A stretch of 27,088 nt of DNA from DATCIH01 sp036507955 (GCA_036507955.1 DATCIH010000138.1:1-27088), one strand, 5' to 3'; shown: positions 16,754-24,560, counted from the first letter of the stretch. Program-made: numbers and translations. Notes: a model not told the origin generated them from the sequence alone.

Positions 16754-17455
16754 ATGAATTTAAATAATTTTAACTATACACCAGAGGGGTTAGCCAATAT
16801 TTTTGATCAAACACTTTTAAAGCCTTATGCTATGAGGGACGATTTTGTTAAGCTTTGCGCTGAAAGTAAAATATATGGGTTTAAGATGGTTGCTATAAAT
16901 CCTGCAGCTACGGAGCTTTGCAGTGAGCTACTTAGAGGAAGCAATGTTGCTGTTGGAGCTGCCATTGGGTTCCCTTTAGGTCAAAATACCATTGAAACAA
17001 AGGTTTTTGAAGCAAAGGATGCTATAGAAAAGGGAGCAGGAGAAATTGATTACGTAATCAATATATCTAAGCTTAAGGATGGTAATTTAGAGTACATAGA
17101 AAGAGAAATGTATCAGATAGTAAAATTAGTTAGAAGTAGTAATTTAATATCTAAGGTTATTTTTGAAAATTGTTATTTAACAGAGATGGAAAAGATAGCT
17201 CTTTGCAGAATTGCTTTAAAGGTTGGACCTAATTTTATAAAAACATCTACAGGGTTTGGGACGTCAGGAGCAACAATAGAGGATGTAAAACTAATGAAGG
17301 ATATTGTGGGGGATAAAATAAAGGTAAAAGCAGCAGGGGGAATAAGAGACCTTAAAGCTACTATTGATATGGTGAGAGCAGGAGCTAAAAGAATAGGTAC
17401 CAGTGCTGGGGTTAATATAATTGAGGAATATAAAGAATTATTAAAGAAAGCTTAA
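16754..17455 (+). CDS. deoC: DeoC-family class I aldolase (deoxyribose-phosphate aldolase-like)
   Basis: The 233-residue protein matches DeoC in length and motifs. The Schiff-base lysine is K163 in FIKTSTGFGTSG. The expected proton-relay residues are D99 in EIDYVIN and K192 in KVKAAGGIRD. An intact active site suggests a working class I aldolase. DeoC cleaves 2-deoxyribose 5-phosphate to acetaldehyde and glyceraldehyde 3-phosphate. The operon context (zinc dehydrogenase, lactonase, FGGY kinase, and no phosphopentomutase or nucleoside phosphorylase) differs from nucleoside-salvage deoC operons, so the substrate may be another phosphorylated sugar or sugar acid. AAAGGAGAGC precedes ATG 16754. 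Eleven bases separate it from the upstream stop. Confidence 0.9.
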   Translation: MNLNNFNYTPEGLANIFDQTLLKPYAMRDDFVKLCAESKIYGFKMVAINPAATELCSELLRGSNVAVGAAIGFPLGQNTIETKVFEAKDAIEKGAGEIDYVINISKLKDGNLEYIEREMYQIVKLVRSSNLISKVIFENCYLTEMEKIALCRIALKVGPNFIKTSTGFGTSGATIEDVKLMKDIVGDKIKVKAAGGIRDLKATIDMVRAGAKRIGTSAGVNIIEEYKELLKKA

Positions 17456-17469
17456 GGAGTAGTGTGCAA

Positions 17470-18984
17470 ATGAGTAGTTATATATTAGCTCATGATTTAG
17501 GTACAACAGGTAATAAGGCCACGTTATATGATCTATCTGGAAATCTATGCGCTAGTGCGCTATATGAGTATAATACTTTTTTCCCTAAGCATAATTGGGT
17601 GGAGCAGGATCCAGAGGATTGGTGGAAGGGAGTATGTATATCCACAAGAGAACTTTTAGATAAAGCAGCCATAAACAAAAAGGAAATCGCTTGTATATCT
17701 TTTAGTGCACAAATGATGGGGTGCTTACCTGTAGATAAGTCAGGTGCAGCTCTTAGGAAAAGCATTATATGGGCAGACCAAAGGGCAACAAAAGAAGCCA
17801 AATTTATGGAGGACACCCTCTCAATGGAAAGGGTATATAAAATAACTGGTCATAGGATAAGCCCTTCTTATTCAGCGGCTAAATTGCTTTGGGTTAAAGA
17901 GAACGAAGCTTCTATATATAAAAACACCTACAAAATACTTCATGCAAAGGATTATATAATTCATAAATTAACTGGAAAGTTTTTAACTGATTATAGTGAT
18001 GCTTCTGGTATGAACCTATTTGATATTCGTGGCAAAGTATGGTCAAAGGATATATTGTTTCAGCTTGGTATAGAGGAAGGACTTATGCCAGAGGCACATC
18101 CATCTACAGATATTGCTGGGGGTCTATTGAAGCAGGCATCTTTAGCTCTTGGCCTTTTAGAAGGTACCCCTGTAGTTATAGGAGGAGGAGATGGAAGCTG
18201 CGCTGCAGTAGGTGCAGGCGTTGTAGAAGAAGGTAGAACCTATAATGTAATAGGTTCTTCTTCATGGATTGCCATCGCCTCAAAGGAACCCATTTATGAT
18301 AAGGATATGAGAACCTTTAATTGGGTACACTTAGATCCAGAACTTTATTCTCCTTGCGGAACTATGCAAACAGCAGGATATTCATTAAATTGGCTTAAAA
18401 ATACCCTATGTGAACTTGAAACGATTCAAGGAAAAGAAAGGGGTATAAATACATATAAAATTATAGATGAAGAAATTATAAAATCCCCTCCAGGAGCAAA
18501 TAATCTTTTGTTTCTTCCCTACTTAATAGGAGAACGAAGCCCAAGATGGAATCCAGATGCTAAGGGGGCTTTAGTTGGGCTTAAAATGACTTCAACTAAA
18601 TCCGATATGTATAGATCAGTATTAGAAGGAGTAGGATATAATTTAAAGGTAATAATGGACGTTTTTAACGAGGAAATGCCACTTAAAGAAGTTATTGTTA
18701 TCGGTGGTGGAGCTAAAAGTAAGGTATGGCTTCAAATATTAGCAGATATATGGCAGAAAAATATTCTAGTTCCAAAGTTCTTAGAGGAGGCGACCTCAAT
18801 GGGGGCAGCTATATGCGGAGGAGTAGGGATAAAAGCCTTCCCAGATTTTAAAGTTATCAATAAGTTTAATAAAATTGATTATGAGATATTTCCAAGACTT
18901 GAATATAAGGAAAGGTATGATAAGTTATTTAAATTATTTAATGATACCTATGAGGCATTAATTCCAATCTATAGAAAGCTATAG
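17470..18984 (+). CDS. FGGY-family carbohydrate kinase (xylulokinase-like)
   Basis: The 504-residue protein has the two-domain FGGY sugar kinase layout. The N-terminal phosphate-binding HDLGTTGNKATLYD is followed by the Trp motif VEQDPEDWWKG, WADQRA, and the HAKDYIIHKLTGKFLTDYSDASGMNLFD block. The C-terminal half holds the adenosine-site GGGAKSKVWLQILADIW. It resembles XylB most, so a ketose or polyol is the likely phosphate acceptor. GTG 17464 lies only four bases from AAGGAG (17454-17459), while ATG 17470 is ten bases away; I prefer the ATG but either is possible. It is the last gene of the GntR operon, and its stop codon is inside the left arm of a 19-bp perfect palindrome. A plausible role is making the phosphorylated substrate for the adjacent aldolase. 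Confidence 0.9.
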   Translation: MSSYILAHDLGTTGNKATLYDLSGNLCASALYEYNTFFPKHNWVEQDPEDWWKGVCISTRELLDKAAINKKEIACISFSAQMMGCLPVDKSGAALRKSIIWADQRATKEAKFMEDTLSMERVYKITGHRISPSYSAAKLLWVKENEASIYKNTYKILHAKDYIIHKLTGKFLTDYSDASGMNLFDIRGKVWSKDILFQLGIEEGLMPEAHPSTDIAGGLLKQASLALGLLEGTPVVIGGGDGSCAAVGAGVVEEGRTYNVIGSSSWIAIASKEPIYDKDMRTFNWVHLDPELYSPCGTMQTAGYSLNWLKNTLCELETIQGKERGINTYKIIDEEIIKSPPGANNLLFLPYLIGERSPRWNPDAKGALVGLKMTSTKSDMYRSVLEGVGYNLKVIMDVFNEEMPLKEVIVIGGGAKSKVWLQILADIWQKNILVPKFLEEATSMGAAICGGVGIKAFPDFKVINKFNKIDYEIFPRLEYKERYDKLFKLFNDTYEALIPIYRKL

Positions 18985-19009
18985 ATTAAGCTATAGCTTT
19001 CTATAGATT
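18966..19009. repeat. 19-bp perfect inverted repeat spanning the kinase stop codon
   Basis: The left arm 18966-18984 begins AATCTATAGAAAGC and ends with the kinase stop TAG. The right arm 18991-19009 is its exact reverse complement; the loop is ATTAAG. It could form a very stable hairpin but is followed by ATTATTAAAA, not a T-run. It may end the operon or protect its 3' end. Its CTATAGCT core recurs in the hairpin at 7986-8011. Confidence 0.85.
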
Positions 19010-19027
19010 ATTAAAAGGAAGGTGGAT

Positions 19028-19726
19028 ATGTTGGATATATTAAATATTGAATTAAAGGATATATTGAAGGATGAATTATATCTTCAGCTTAAAGAGAGTC
19101 TGATAAAAAATTTTAAAAATGAACTTTTTAATAATGATCTTAAACAGTATTTCTATAACTTAGGGGAAGAAAAAATGAGGGAGCTAGAGCTTACCAATAA
19201 GAGCTTCAAAGATATACTTCCTAAGGGCTTTGAAAACAATATTAAGGTCCTAGTTTATAATAAGGGACCAGAACTTATTGAAGTCATAAAAGAATTCTTA
19301 TTGGATGAAAAGTTTCAAAATAAATTCAAGATAGAAATTAATAAATTTCTATCTAATATGAATCCTATGGCTTTCAAATTTATTAGCTCGGAAAATATCT
19401 TCTTGAAGTTAAAGACATCGTTAACTTCTTATTTAGATGATCCAGAAACTAAGATGAATTTAATTATCTTTGTTAATGATAAAATAGATAAATTCTCTGA
19501 GAAGGGTATAGAAGATACAGTAAAGTTTATTCCCTATGAAGGGAAGCTCTCAGTTATCAAAGCAATTGTTGACAAAATGCTGCAGGTAGTAGTAGAAGAT
19601 AAGATGATTTTAAGTGTGTTAAATAGCTTTGAAACACAGGCTTTAAAGTATAAAACCCTTGGGGAGCTTCTGTTATCCATGGGTATTACAGAACAAAAAA
19701 TTAGTAATAGTATTTTTTTTAAATGA
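19028..19726 (+). CDS. Hypothetical helical protein, possibly DUF445-like
   Basis: I do not recognise this 232-residue protein with confidence. It is rich in Lys, Glu, Leu and Ile and appears almost wholly alpha-helical, with no signal peptide and no membrane segment. Blocks such as FKDILPKGFENNIKVLVYNK, ELIEVIKEFLLDEKFQNK and FIPYEGKLSVIKAIVDKML recall the helical repeats of DUF445/UPF0754 proteins (LPE-type segment, helix, then a domain-closing amphipathic helix), but the membrane anchors of that family are missing. ATG 19028 is favoured by AAGGAA at 19015-19020 with a seven-base spacer; GTG 19022 is within the ribosome binding site. It starts 19 bases after the large palindrome, so it may be separately expressed or read through from the kinase operon. 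Its stop overlaps the convergent DsrE-like gene by 8 bases. Confidence 0.6.
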   Translation: MLDILNIELKDILKDELYLQLKESLIKNFKNELFNNDLKQYFYNLGEEKMRELELTNKSFKDILPKGFENNIKVLVYNKGPELIEVIKEFLLDEKFQNKFKIEINKFLSNMNPMAFKFISSENIFLKLKTSLTSYLDDPETKMNLIIFVNDKIDKFSEKGIEDTVKFIPYEGKLSVIKAIVDKMLQVVVEDKMILSVLNSFETQALKYKTLGELLLSMGITEQKISNSIFFK

Positions 19727-20204
19727 AAAGCTGTATATCAGAGGTTAGAGCTTCCTGAAGGTAGTCTTTAGCCTCTATTATTTCTAGCTCTGGTATGAGC
19801 TCTTCTTTTTTAAAACCCATAACCTCCACCGAAAGTTTACAACCATAAAATTTTACTCCTCTTTTTTTAGCCCCTTCAAAAAACTTTTCTAAGGTGGGTA
19901 TAGAATCCTCCTTCATCATGCTTTCTAACATCTTTTTTCCTATACCGCTAAAATTCATATTAGATAAGGGTAATTCGTTTATTCCCTTTGGTGTCATAAT
20001 TCCCATAAGCTTTTCTAAGGAAGATTTACTGGAGGTATCTATATCACCAGGTATTCTTACTATAAGTAATCCCCAAAAAGCAAAAAAAATGCTGACTTCA
20101 ATTTCAAGTTCTCTAGCCGCATCTGCTAAAATGAAAGCCGCTAAAGCCTTATCATACTCACCACTAAATACAAGTAAACTTAATTTTTTATTAATTTTAA
20201 TCAC
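19719..20204 (-). CDS. DsrE/DsrF/DrsH-like family protein
   Basis: The 161-residue protein matches the DsrE/DsrF/DrsH-like fold. It opens with a beta strand KKLSLLVFSGEYDKALAAFILADAARELEIEVSIFF and ends with the signature FYGCKLSVEVMGFKKEELIPELEIIEAKDYL. The single cysteine in FYGCKLS is at the position used for persulfide chemistry in this family, whose members include sulfur-relay proteins and uncharacterised peroxiredoxin-like proteins. No partner such as TusA or a rhodanese is beside it. The GTG start at 20204 overlaps AAGGTAGGTG on the minus strand, so the exact start is uncertain. No alternative ATG lies close. Its last 8 bases overlap the end of the plus-strand gene at 19726. A role in sulfur transfer is an inference from family. 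Confidence 0.75.
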   Translation of the reverse strand: MIKINKKLSLLVFSGEYDKALAAFILADAARELEIEVSIFFAFWGLLIVRIPGDIDTSSKSSLEKLMGIMTPKGINELPLSNMNFSGIGKKMLESMMKEDSIPTLEKFFEGAKKRGVKFYGCKLSVEVMGFKKEELIPELEIIEAKDYLQEALTSDIQLFI

Positions 20205-20382
20205 CTACCTTTCTTAAATATTATTACCTTAGATTCTTATTTAATTCTAAATTATAAATGCAATAAAAATTTAAAAAATTATTATATTTGTTGGTATAAA
20301 TAGGCATGTATACTTTTTTTTTTGAGGGTAATTATATTACTAGAGTTTTTTACTTTCAAATTTTTTTATTGGAGAGGATATT

Positions 20383-21288
20383 ATGAAAATAAAGGCATTA
20401 ATTTTGTTCGTTTTATTAATAAATTTTCCTCTATCCATTGCGGCAATAGAAATACCTAAGGATAGCTATACAAAAACTGCAAAGGAAGATATATTAAGCT
20501 TGATGATGGCTTATCCCGAATATATCTTAGATGTGAAAGCGAAAGATAATAATTTGTATCTAGTTATGAAGTCCGGTAAGGAAATTTTATACGATGATAA
20601 GAAAGTAAAAAATTTCGGGGAAAAACTTGGGAATGGCGACTTGCAAGATATGCTGGAAGAACCTTATCCATTAGTACCCATAGACAAATTAATGGAAGAT
20701 AACCGTGACCCTGGTAGAGTAAGAATATATCCTTTATTAAAGGAAGTATATGGTAATAGCAAAAATTCTATAGAGAAAAACCTATCCAATATAAATTTAA
20801 CGTGGAGGAATTGTACTTTTAACAATAAAAATAATGCAGGGAACTCATTAGAGGCTGCTATGAAAGAGCTAAAAGAAATATCAAGAAGTAAACCCTCTAT
20901 AGTTTCAGTGCTTTTGCCGATAAGTGGAACCTTTAATTATAGGGTTATTGCAAGAACAGGACAGTTAAGTCCTCATGCCTTCGGTATAGCTATAGATTTA
21001 AGGAGCAATAGTAAAGATTATTGGCAATGGGCTTCAAAAAAAGATGGGGAAGCAAGACTTAAGTCCTATCCAAAGGAAGTAGTGAAAGCTTTTGAAAATA
21101 ATAATTTTATTTGGGGAGGTAAATGGTCTCATTTTGATATATTACATTTTGAATATAGGCCTGAAATAATTATAAAGGCAAGACTTTTTTCTACTGGTGT
21201 AAATAGCATAGAATGGTATCCAGATAATTTAAAAGATAACAAAGAGGCCATGGGTTATATTGAAAAAATTGATAATGTTTTAAAATAA
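20383..21288 (+). CDS. Exported M15-family peptidase (D,D-carboxypeptidase / L-Ala-D-Glu endopeptidase type)
   Basis: Residues 1-21 (MKIKALILFVLLINFPLSIA) look like a signal peptide. The C-terminal half has M15 zinc motifs: SPHAFGIAID with ligands H198 and D205, and HFDILHFEYRPEI with D252 as probable general base and H255 as third ligand, preceded by GGKW. This spacing matches the CwlK/VanY-like M15C group, which trims or cleaves peptidoglycan stem peptides. The N-terminal region (about 25-140) is not recognised and may be a binding or inhibitory part. GGAGAGG upstream supports ATG 20383. A second exported gene follows 19 bases later, suggesting a cell-envelope operon. A spore or vegetative-wall role cannot be distinguished. 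TATACT at 20309-20314 with TTGTTG at 20288-20293 is only a weak promoter candidate because its spacer is 15 bases. Confidence 0.85.
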   Translation: MKIKALILFVLLINFPLSIAAIEIPKDSYTKTAKEDILSLMMAYPEYILDVKAKDNNLYLVMKSGKEILYDDKKVKNFGEKLGNGDLQDMLEEPYPLVPIDKLMEDNRDPGRVRIYPLLKEVYGNSKNSIEKNLSNINLTWRNCTFNNKNNAGNSLEAAMKELKEISRSKPSIVSVLLPISGTFNYRVIARTGQLSPHAFGIAIDLRSNSKDYWQWASKKDGEARLKSYPKEVVKAFENNNFIWGGKWSHFDILHFEYRPEIIIKARLFSTGVNSIEWYPDNLKDNKEAMGYIEKIDNVLK

Positions 21289-21307
21289 AATAAAAGGGGC
21301 ATAGGCA

Positions 21308-22411
21308 ATGTTTTTTTTTAGAGGCAATAAAAAGAAAGTCCTTATCTTCCTTAGTTTTCTGAGTTCGATTATATTACTTTGCGGATACAGTCAGAGTAAA
21401 AGTGAAGTAGTCATATATTCTGATGAAGAAATTAAATCTGCAATGGAACAACTTTTCCAAAATAAAGCGAAGGCCGTATTAACCGGAGATCTGGAGGCAT
21501 TAGATGGTATTTATGATAGAAATACTAAATTTGGTAATTGGGCTTGTGAATACGAAGAAAGAAAAATAAAATATCTTCATAACTGGGGAGCGAAGCAGGG
21601 AATAAACTTCATTGATATTAGTCCCAAAATAATAATAAGGAAAAAATATCTTAAGGAAAACCGATGTAGCATAAATCTTATATGTTCCACCCTCTATAAA
21701 TACTCTTATGAGGATCAGCCAGATATAATAAATGAATCTAGAATTGGAACTTATCATAATATGACTGTAGTGAATAGGGAAGGAACTTGGGTAGTTACTA
21801 AGGAATGGTATAATGATCCCTTTGCAGATTCCTTATCCATAAATAGTTTAAAAGTAGATTCTATGAAGCAATTTATAGTAAGCCAAGTAGCAAGAGATAT
21901 GTCCACTATATTAGATAGAAGAAAAAATGCTATTACTTATGCTCAGGAGTTCTGTGGATCCGCCAGCGACGAAAAAAATAATTACAAATATAATAAAAAA
22001 TATTTGGATTATAATCCTAAAGGTGGCGACTGTGCAAACTTTGCTTCTCAAATACTATTTGAAGGTGGCAAATTTAGAAAAAATTCCAGCTGGAATTATG
22101 CAGGAGAAGGAAACAGAGCATGGGTTAATGCGGATGGCTTTAAGGGATATATGGTTAATAGTGGAAGAGCTTCCGTTATTGCTTATGGTAATTATGAAAA
22201 GGTACTTAAGGTTTCCTACAAGCTTTTACCTGGAGATTTTGTAGGATATGAAAAAAAAGGAGACATCACTCATATATCCGTTGTAACAGGAGCAGATTCA
22301 AAAGGCTATAGCTTAGTAACCTGCCATAATACAGATAGAAATAATGTCCCTTGGGATCTTGGTTGGAGCGATAAGGCTATAAAATTTTATCTTGTGAGAG
22401 TTCATTTTTAA
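21308..22411 (+). CDS. Exported protein with C-terminal Amidase_6 domain
   Basis: The 367-residue protein starts with a basic stretch (FFFRGNKKK) and a hydrophobic segment at about 11-27, an apparent signal peptide or anchor. The sequence ILLCGYS has a cysteine but leucine at the -1 position, so a lipobox is doubtful. Residues about 35-190 resemble a small NTF2-like or unnamed domain. The C-terminal part carries the putative amidase (PF12671-like) motif GGDCANFASQIL with catalytic cysteine C242, then ITHISVVTG with H322 and CHNTDRN with N341/D343, a plausible Cys-His-Asn/Asp triad. Such domains are thought to cut amide bonds, possibly in peptidoglycan. AAAAGGGGC precedes the ATG. It follows the M15 peptidase gene by 19 bases and ends directly against the convergent ABC pseudogene with no intergenic DNA. 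Confidence 0.8.
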   Translation: MFFFRGNKKKVLIFLSFLSSIILLCGYSQSKSEVVIYSDEEIKSAMEQLFQNKAKAVLTGDLEALDGIYDRNTKFGNWACEYEERKIKYLHNWGAKQGINFIDISPKIIIRKKYLKENRCSINLICSTLYKYSYEDQPDIINESRIGTYHNMTVVNREGTWVVTKEWYNDPFADSLSINSLKVDSMKQFIVSQVARDMSTILDRRKNAITYAQEFCGSASDEKNNYKYNKKYLDYNPKGGDCANFASQILFEGGKFRKNSSWNYAGEGNRAWVNADGFKGYMVNSGRASVIAYGNYEKVLKVSYKLLPGDFVGYEKKGDITHISVVTGADSKGYSLVTCHNTDRNNVPWDLGWSDKAIKFYLVRVHF

Positions 22412-23419
22412 TTATATTTGTAATTTCTTAAGATTATAAAACTCTCCCTTTAAATCAACTAATTCCTGATAGGTTCCGTTTTCAATTGATTTTCCATCTT
22501 TCATAACTACTATTTTATCTGCATTCCTAATTGTAGAAAGACGATGAGCTACTATAAAAGTAGTTCTGTTTTTTATTAAATTTTCCATAGCATTTTGTAC
22601 TGCAAGCTCAGATATATTATCTAAGGCAGAGGTAGCTTCATCTAATATTATGACCTGAGGATCCCTAATAAGGGCTCTTGCTATAGCTATTCTCTGCCTT
22701 TGCCCTCCAGAAAGCTTACCACCTACAAAGGCAATACATTCTCCTTTTTTTACCTTTAAATTAAAGTCGTCCAATACCTTTTCGTCAGAGTTTCTGTAAC
22801 TAAAACCTACATGATTAAAAATGAATTCACCATCTACATTTTTTATTTTTAACTTTCCTTTATTATCTTCTATATCATTGACTAGTATTATTTCTCCAAC
22901 AGAATTGATTGATTCTATTCCTCTTACTATATTAGGATAATTATTTATAAGATTTGATACCTGAGTTAGAATGGATGTAAAATAGCTTTGATATAAGACT
23001 ACATCTCCGATTGTTATTTTGCCATTGTAAGCTAAAGATCCTGTAAAGGCTAAACACATAACTTGAAAAATCTGAAAGGTTGCCCAGCTACTAGAACCAA
23101 ACAATGCAGATATTATATCCAATTTATAGCCACTATTTTTTACTCTATTTAGTTGTTTATCTATTCTTTTTATCTCTAGATTTTCCAAACCATGAGCTCT
23201 GGTTACAGGTACCATTTCAACCATTTCTGCCACATTAGAAGACATCTCTTCAATTTTTTTTCTAAAGTCTGTGTTCACAGTTCTAATATTTTTTCTAAAA
23301 AAAGTTACTAGCAAAAGTGAAATAGGAAGGGTGACTAGAAAAAATCCAGTTACTACCAGACTTTTAGATACTATTACCAGAAGTGCTATGGTTATATTAA
23401 AAAAAACAGGCAAAACCAT
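22412..23419 (-). pseudogene. ABC exporter remnant lacking Walker A and the N-terminal membrane helices
   Basis: The 335-residue frame is an ABC exporter of the membrane domain plus ATPase type (MsbA/LmrA-like). It keeps later membrane segments, the coupling region EMVEMVPVTRAHGLE, the signature LSGGQRQRIAIARAL, Walker B VIILDEATSALD and the His loop IVAHRLST. Two large parts are missing. At 22718-22723, FVG joins directly to GKLSGGQ (V232-G233-G234-K235), where about 100 residues with Walker A and the Q-loop should lie. The N-terminus starts inside the membrane domain: upstream in-frame codons give only LFPYKKFTR after a stop at about 23463. Without Walker A it cannot bind ATP normally. There is no evident ribosome binding site at ATG 23419. 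The in-frame join looks like an internal deletion. Confidence 0.85.
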
Positions 23420-23575
23420 ACGGGTAAATTTTTTATAAGGAAAAAGAATACCGATAAGAGTATCTTACCAAGATTATCCTTATATAAATATAATAGTGTC
23501 CTTATAGGTTTATTTCTAGATATTTATACAATTTAGTAGTATTATAATTATAGTGTTTAATATGGGGGATAAAGT

Positions 23576-24185
23576 ATGTCAAAAGAAAGAAATGGATATT
23601 TCTACCTAATTTATACAGTTGTTTTCATCAATATATAAAAAGGATAAAGTAAAATTAAGTAAGATTATAGGTCTACTCATTGGCTTAATTGGTATACTTG
23701 CAGTGTTTATTAACAAATTAGATTTTAAAGATCTAAGCGTAACAAATCCTATATTAGCCTTAGCTTCTGCTATGTTTTTTGCTGTATATACTTTGATTGG
23801 AAGAAAGGTATCAGTAAGAATGGGAAGCTTAAAGATGAATGCCTACTCCTTTATATTAGGAAGTTTGATTATGCTACCAGGGCTCATCGTCTTTAAAATT
23901 TCTCCTATAGCTTTTAGCTATAAGGGTTTGCCGCAAATACTTTTCTTATCCTTTTTTGTAACAGGTATAGCTTATTTAACTTATTTTAAAGGTCTTGCCA
24001 TATTAGGTGCAAGCAATGGTTCTTTAGTATTTTTTGCAAAACCTGTTTTAGCAAGCATTATTGCAATAATATTTTTAAAAGAAACATTAAGTATAGATCT
24101 TATTGTCGGCACGCTTCTTGTATTATTTGGAATAGCAATAGTTCTAAGGGGCGAAAAAGTATTAAAGACTAAAGGAGGTGACAAA
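23576..24185 (+). pseudogene. DMT/EamA transporter remnant with internal deletion and frameshift
   Basis: A good ribosome binding site GGGGGA (23564-23569) precedes ATG 23576, which encodes MSKERNGYFYLIYTVVF, a typical EamA-family N-terminus, then stops at 23636-23638. From about 23619, in another frame, the sequence resumes as FSSIYKKDKVKLSKIIGLLIGLIGIL and continues through the whole second EamA half to IAIVLRGEKVLKTK. Intact transporters have about 80 residues between these points, containing the first membrane helices, so an out-of-frame deletion at about 23622-23632 explains the structure. The natural stop codon is also absent: the frame runs into the next gene's ribosome binding site and start. 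It cannot produce a functional transporter as written. EamA proteins usually export metabolites. Confidence 0.85.
24171..24185 (+). promoter_or_regulatory. Strong ribosome binding site setting the NIPSNAP start
   Basis: AAAGGAGGTG at 24171-24180, followed by ACAAA and ATG 24186, is the best Shine-Dalgarno match in the window. It lies inside an open frame continuous with the upstream EamA remnant, where it would be read as KGGDK. It shows that the NIPSNAP protein starts at 24186 and that the longer frame from 23619 is not one protein. Confidence 0.9.
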
Positions 24186-24509
24186 ATGCTGTATGAATTA
24201 AGAATATATCATATTTATCCAGGGAAAATGAAGGATATACATAAGAGATTTTCTCAAATAACACTTGAGTTATTTAAAAAGCATAACATGATAACATTAG
24301 ACTTCTGGGAGGACGCGGAAGGAAAAGAGATAATATATTATATACTAGAACATCCAAGCAGGGTAGCAAGGGATAAAAACTTTGAAGATTTTCAAAAGGA
24401 TCCTGAATGGATAGAAGGAAAAAGACTTTCTGAACTAGATGGTCCTATAGTTGAAAATGTTGAAAGTATATATATGTCTAGAGTCCCTTATTCACCATAT
24501 AAGGGGTAA
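24186..24509 (+). CDS. NIPSNAP-family protein
   Basis: This 107-residue protein has the NIPSNAP ferredoxin-like fold pattern: MLYELRIYHIYPGKMKDIHKRFSQ, then FWEDAEGKEIIYYILEH, then the Trp/Glu-rich helix DFQKDPEWIEGKRLSEL, closing with the strand NVESIYMSRVPYSP. The family is widespread, dimeric by analogy to dimeric alpha-beta barrels, and largely without known activity in bacteria. Copies often sit near sugar oxidoreductase genes, and here a Gfo/Idh/MocA gene is convergent 51 bases downstream. The start is fixed by a near-perfect ribosome binding site. Its promoter is unclear because the upstream DNA is a decayed EamA gene; it may still use the old EamA promoter. Confidence 0.85.
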   Translation: MLYELRIYHIYPGKMKDIHKRFSQITLELFKKHNMITLDFWEDAEGKEIIYYILEHPSRVARDKNFEDFQKDPEWIEGKRLSELDGPIVENVESIYMSRVPYSPYKG

Positions 24510-24526
24510 AAGGTACTAAAATGAAT

Positions 24527-24559
24527 GGTGACACACCTAAAGGTATGTCACCAATTTTT
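24527..24559. terminator. Palindromic terminator between convergent NIPSNAP and Gfo/Idh/MocA genes
   Basis: GGTGACACACC (24527-24537) pairs with GGTATGTCACC (24542-24552) over 11 positions with one C-A mismatch and a four-base loop, followed by AATTTTTA. It works best in the plus direction. On the minus strand the tail is ATTCATTTT, so it could also stop the oxidoreductase transcript. Its arms share a core with the inverted repeat at 26685-26783. Confidence 0.85.
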
Positions 24560-24560
24560 A

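Noticed and set aside
23619..24509. A single 296-residue membrane-NIPSNAP fusion protein.
   Set aside because: The first 190 codons are a decayed EamA gene with its true start at 23576 in another frame, and a near-perfect ribosome binding site starts NIPSNAP at 24186.
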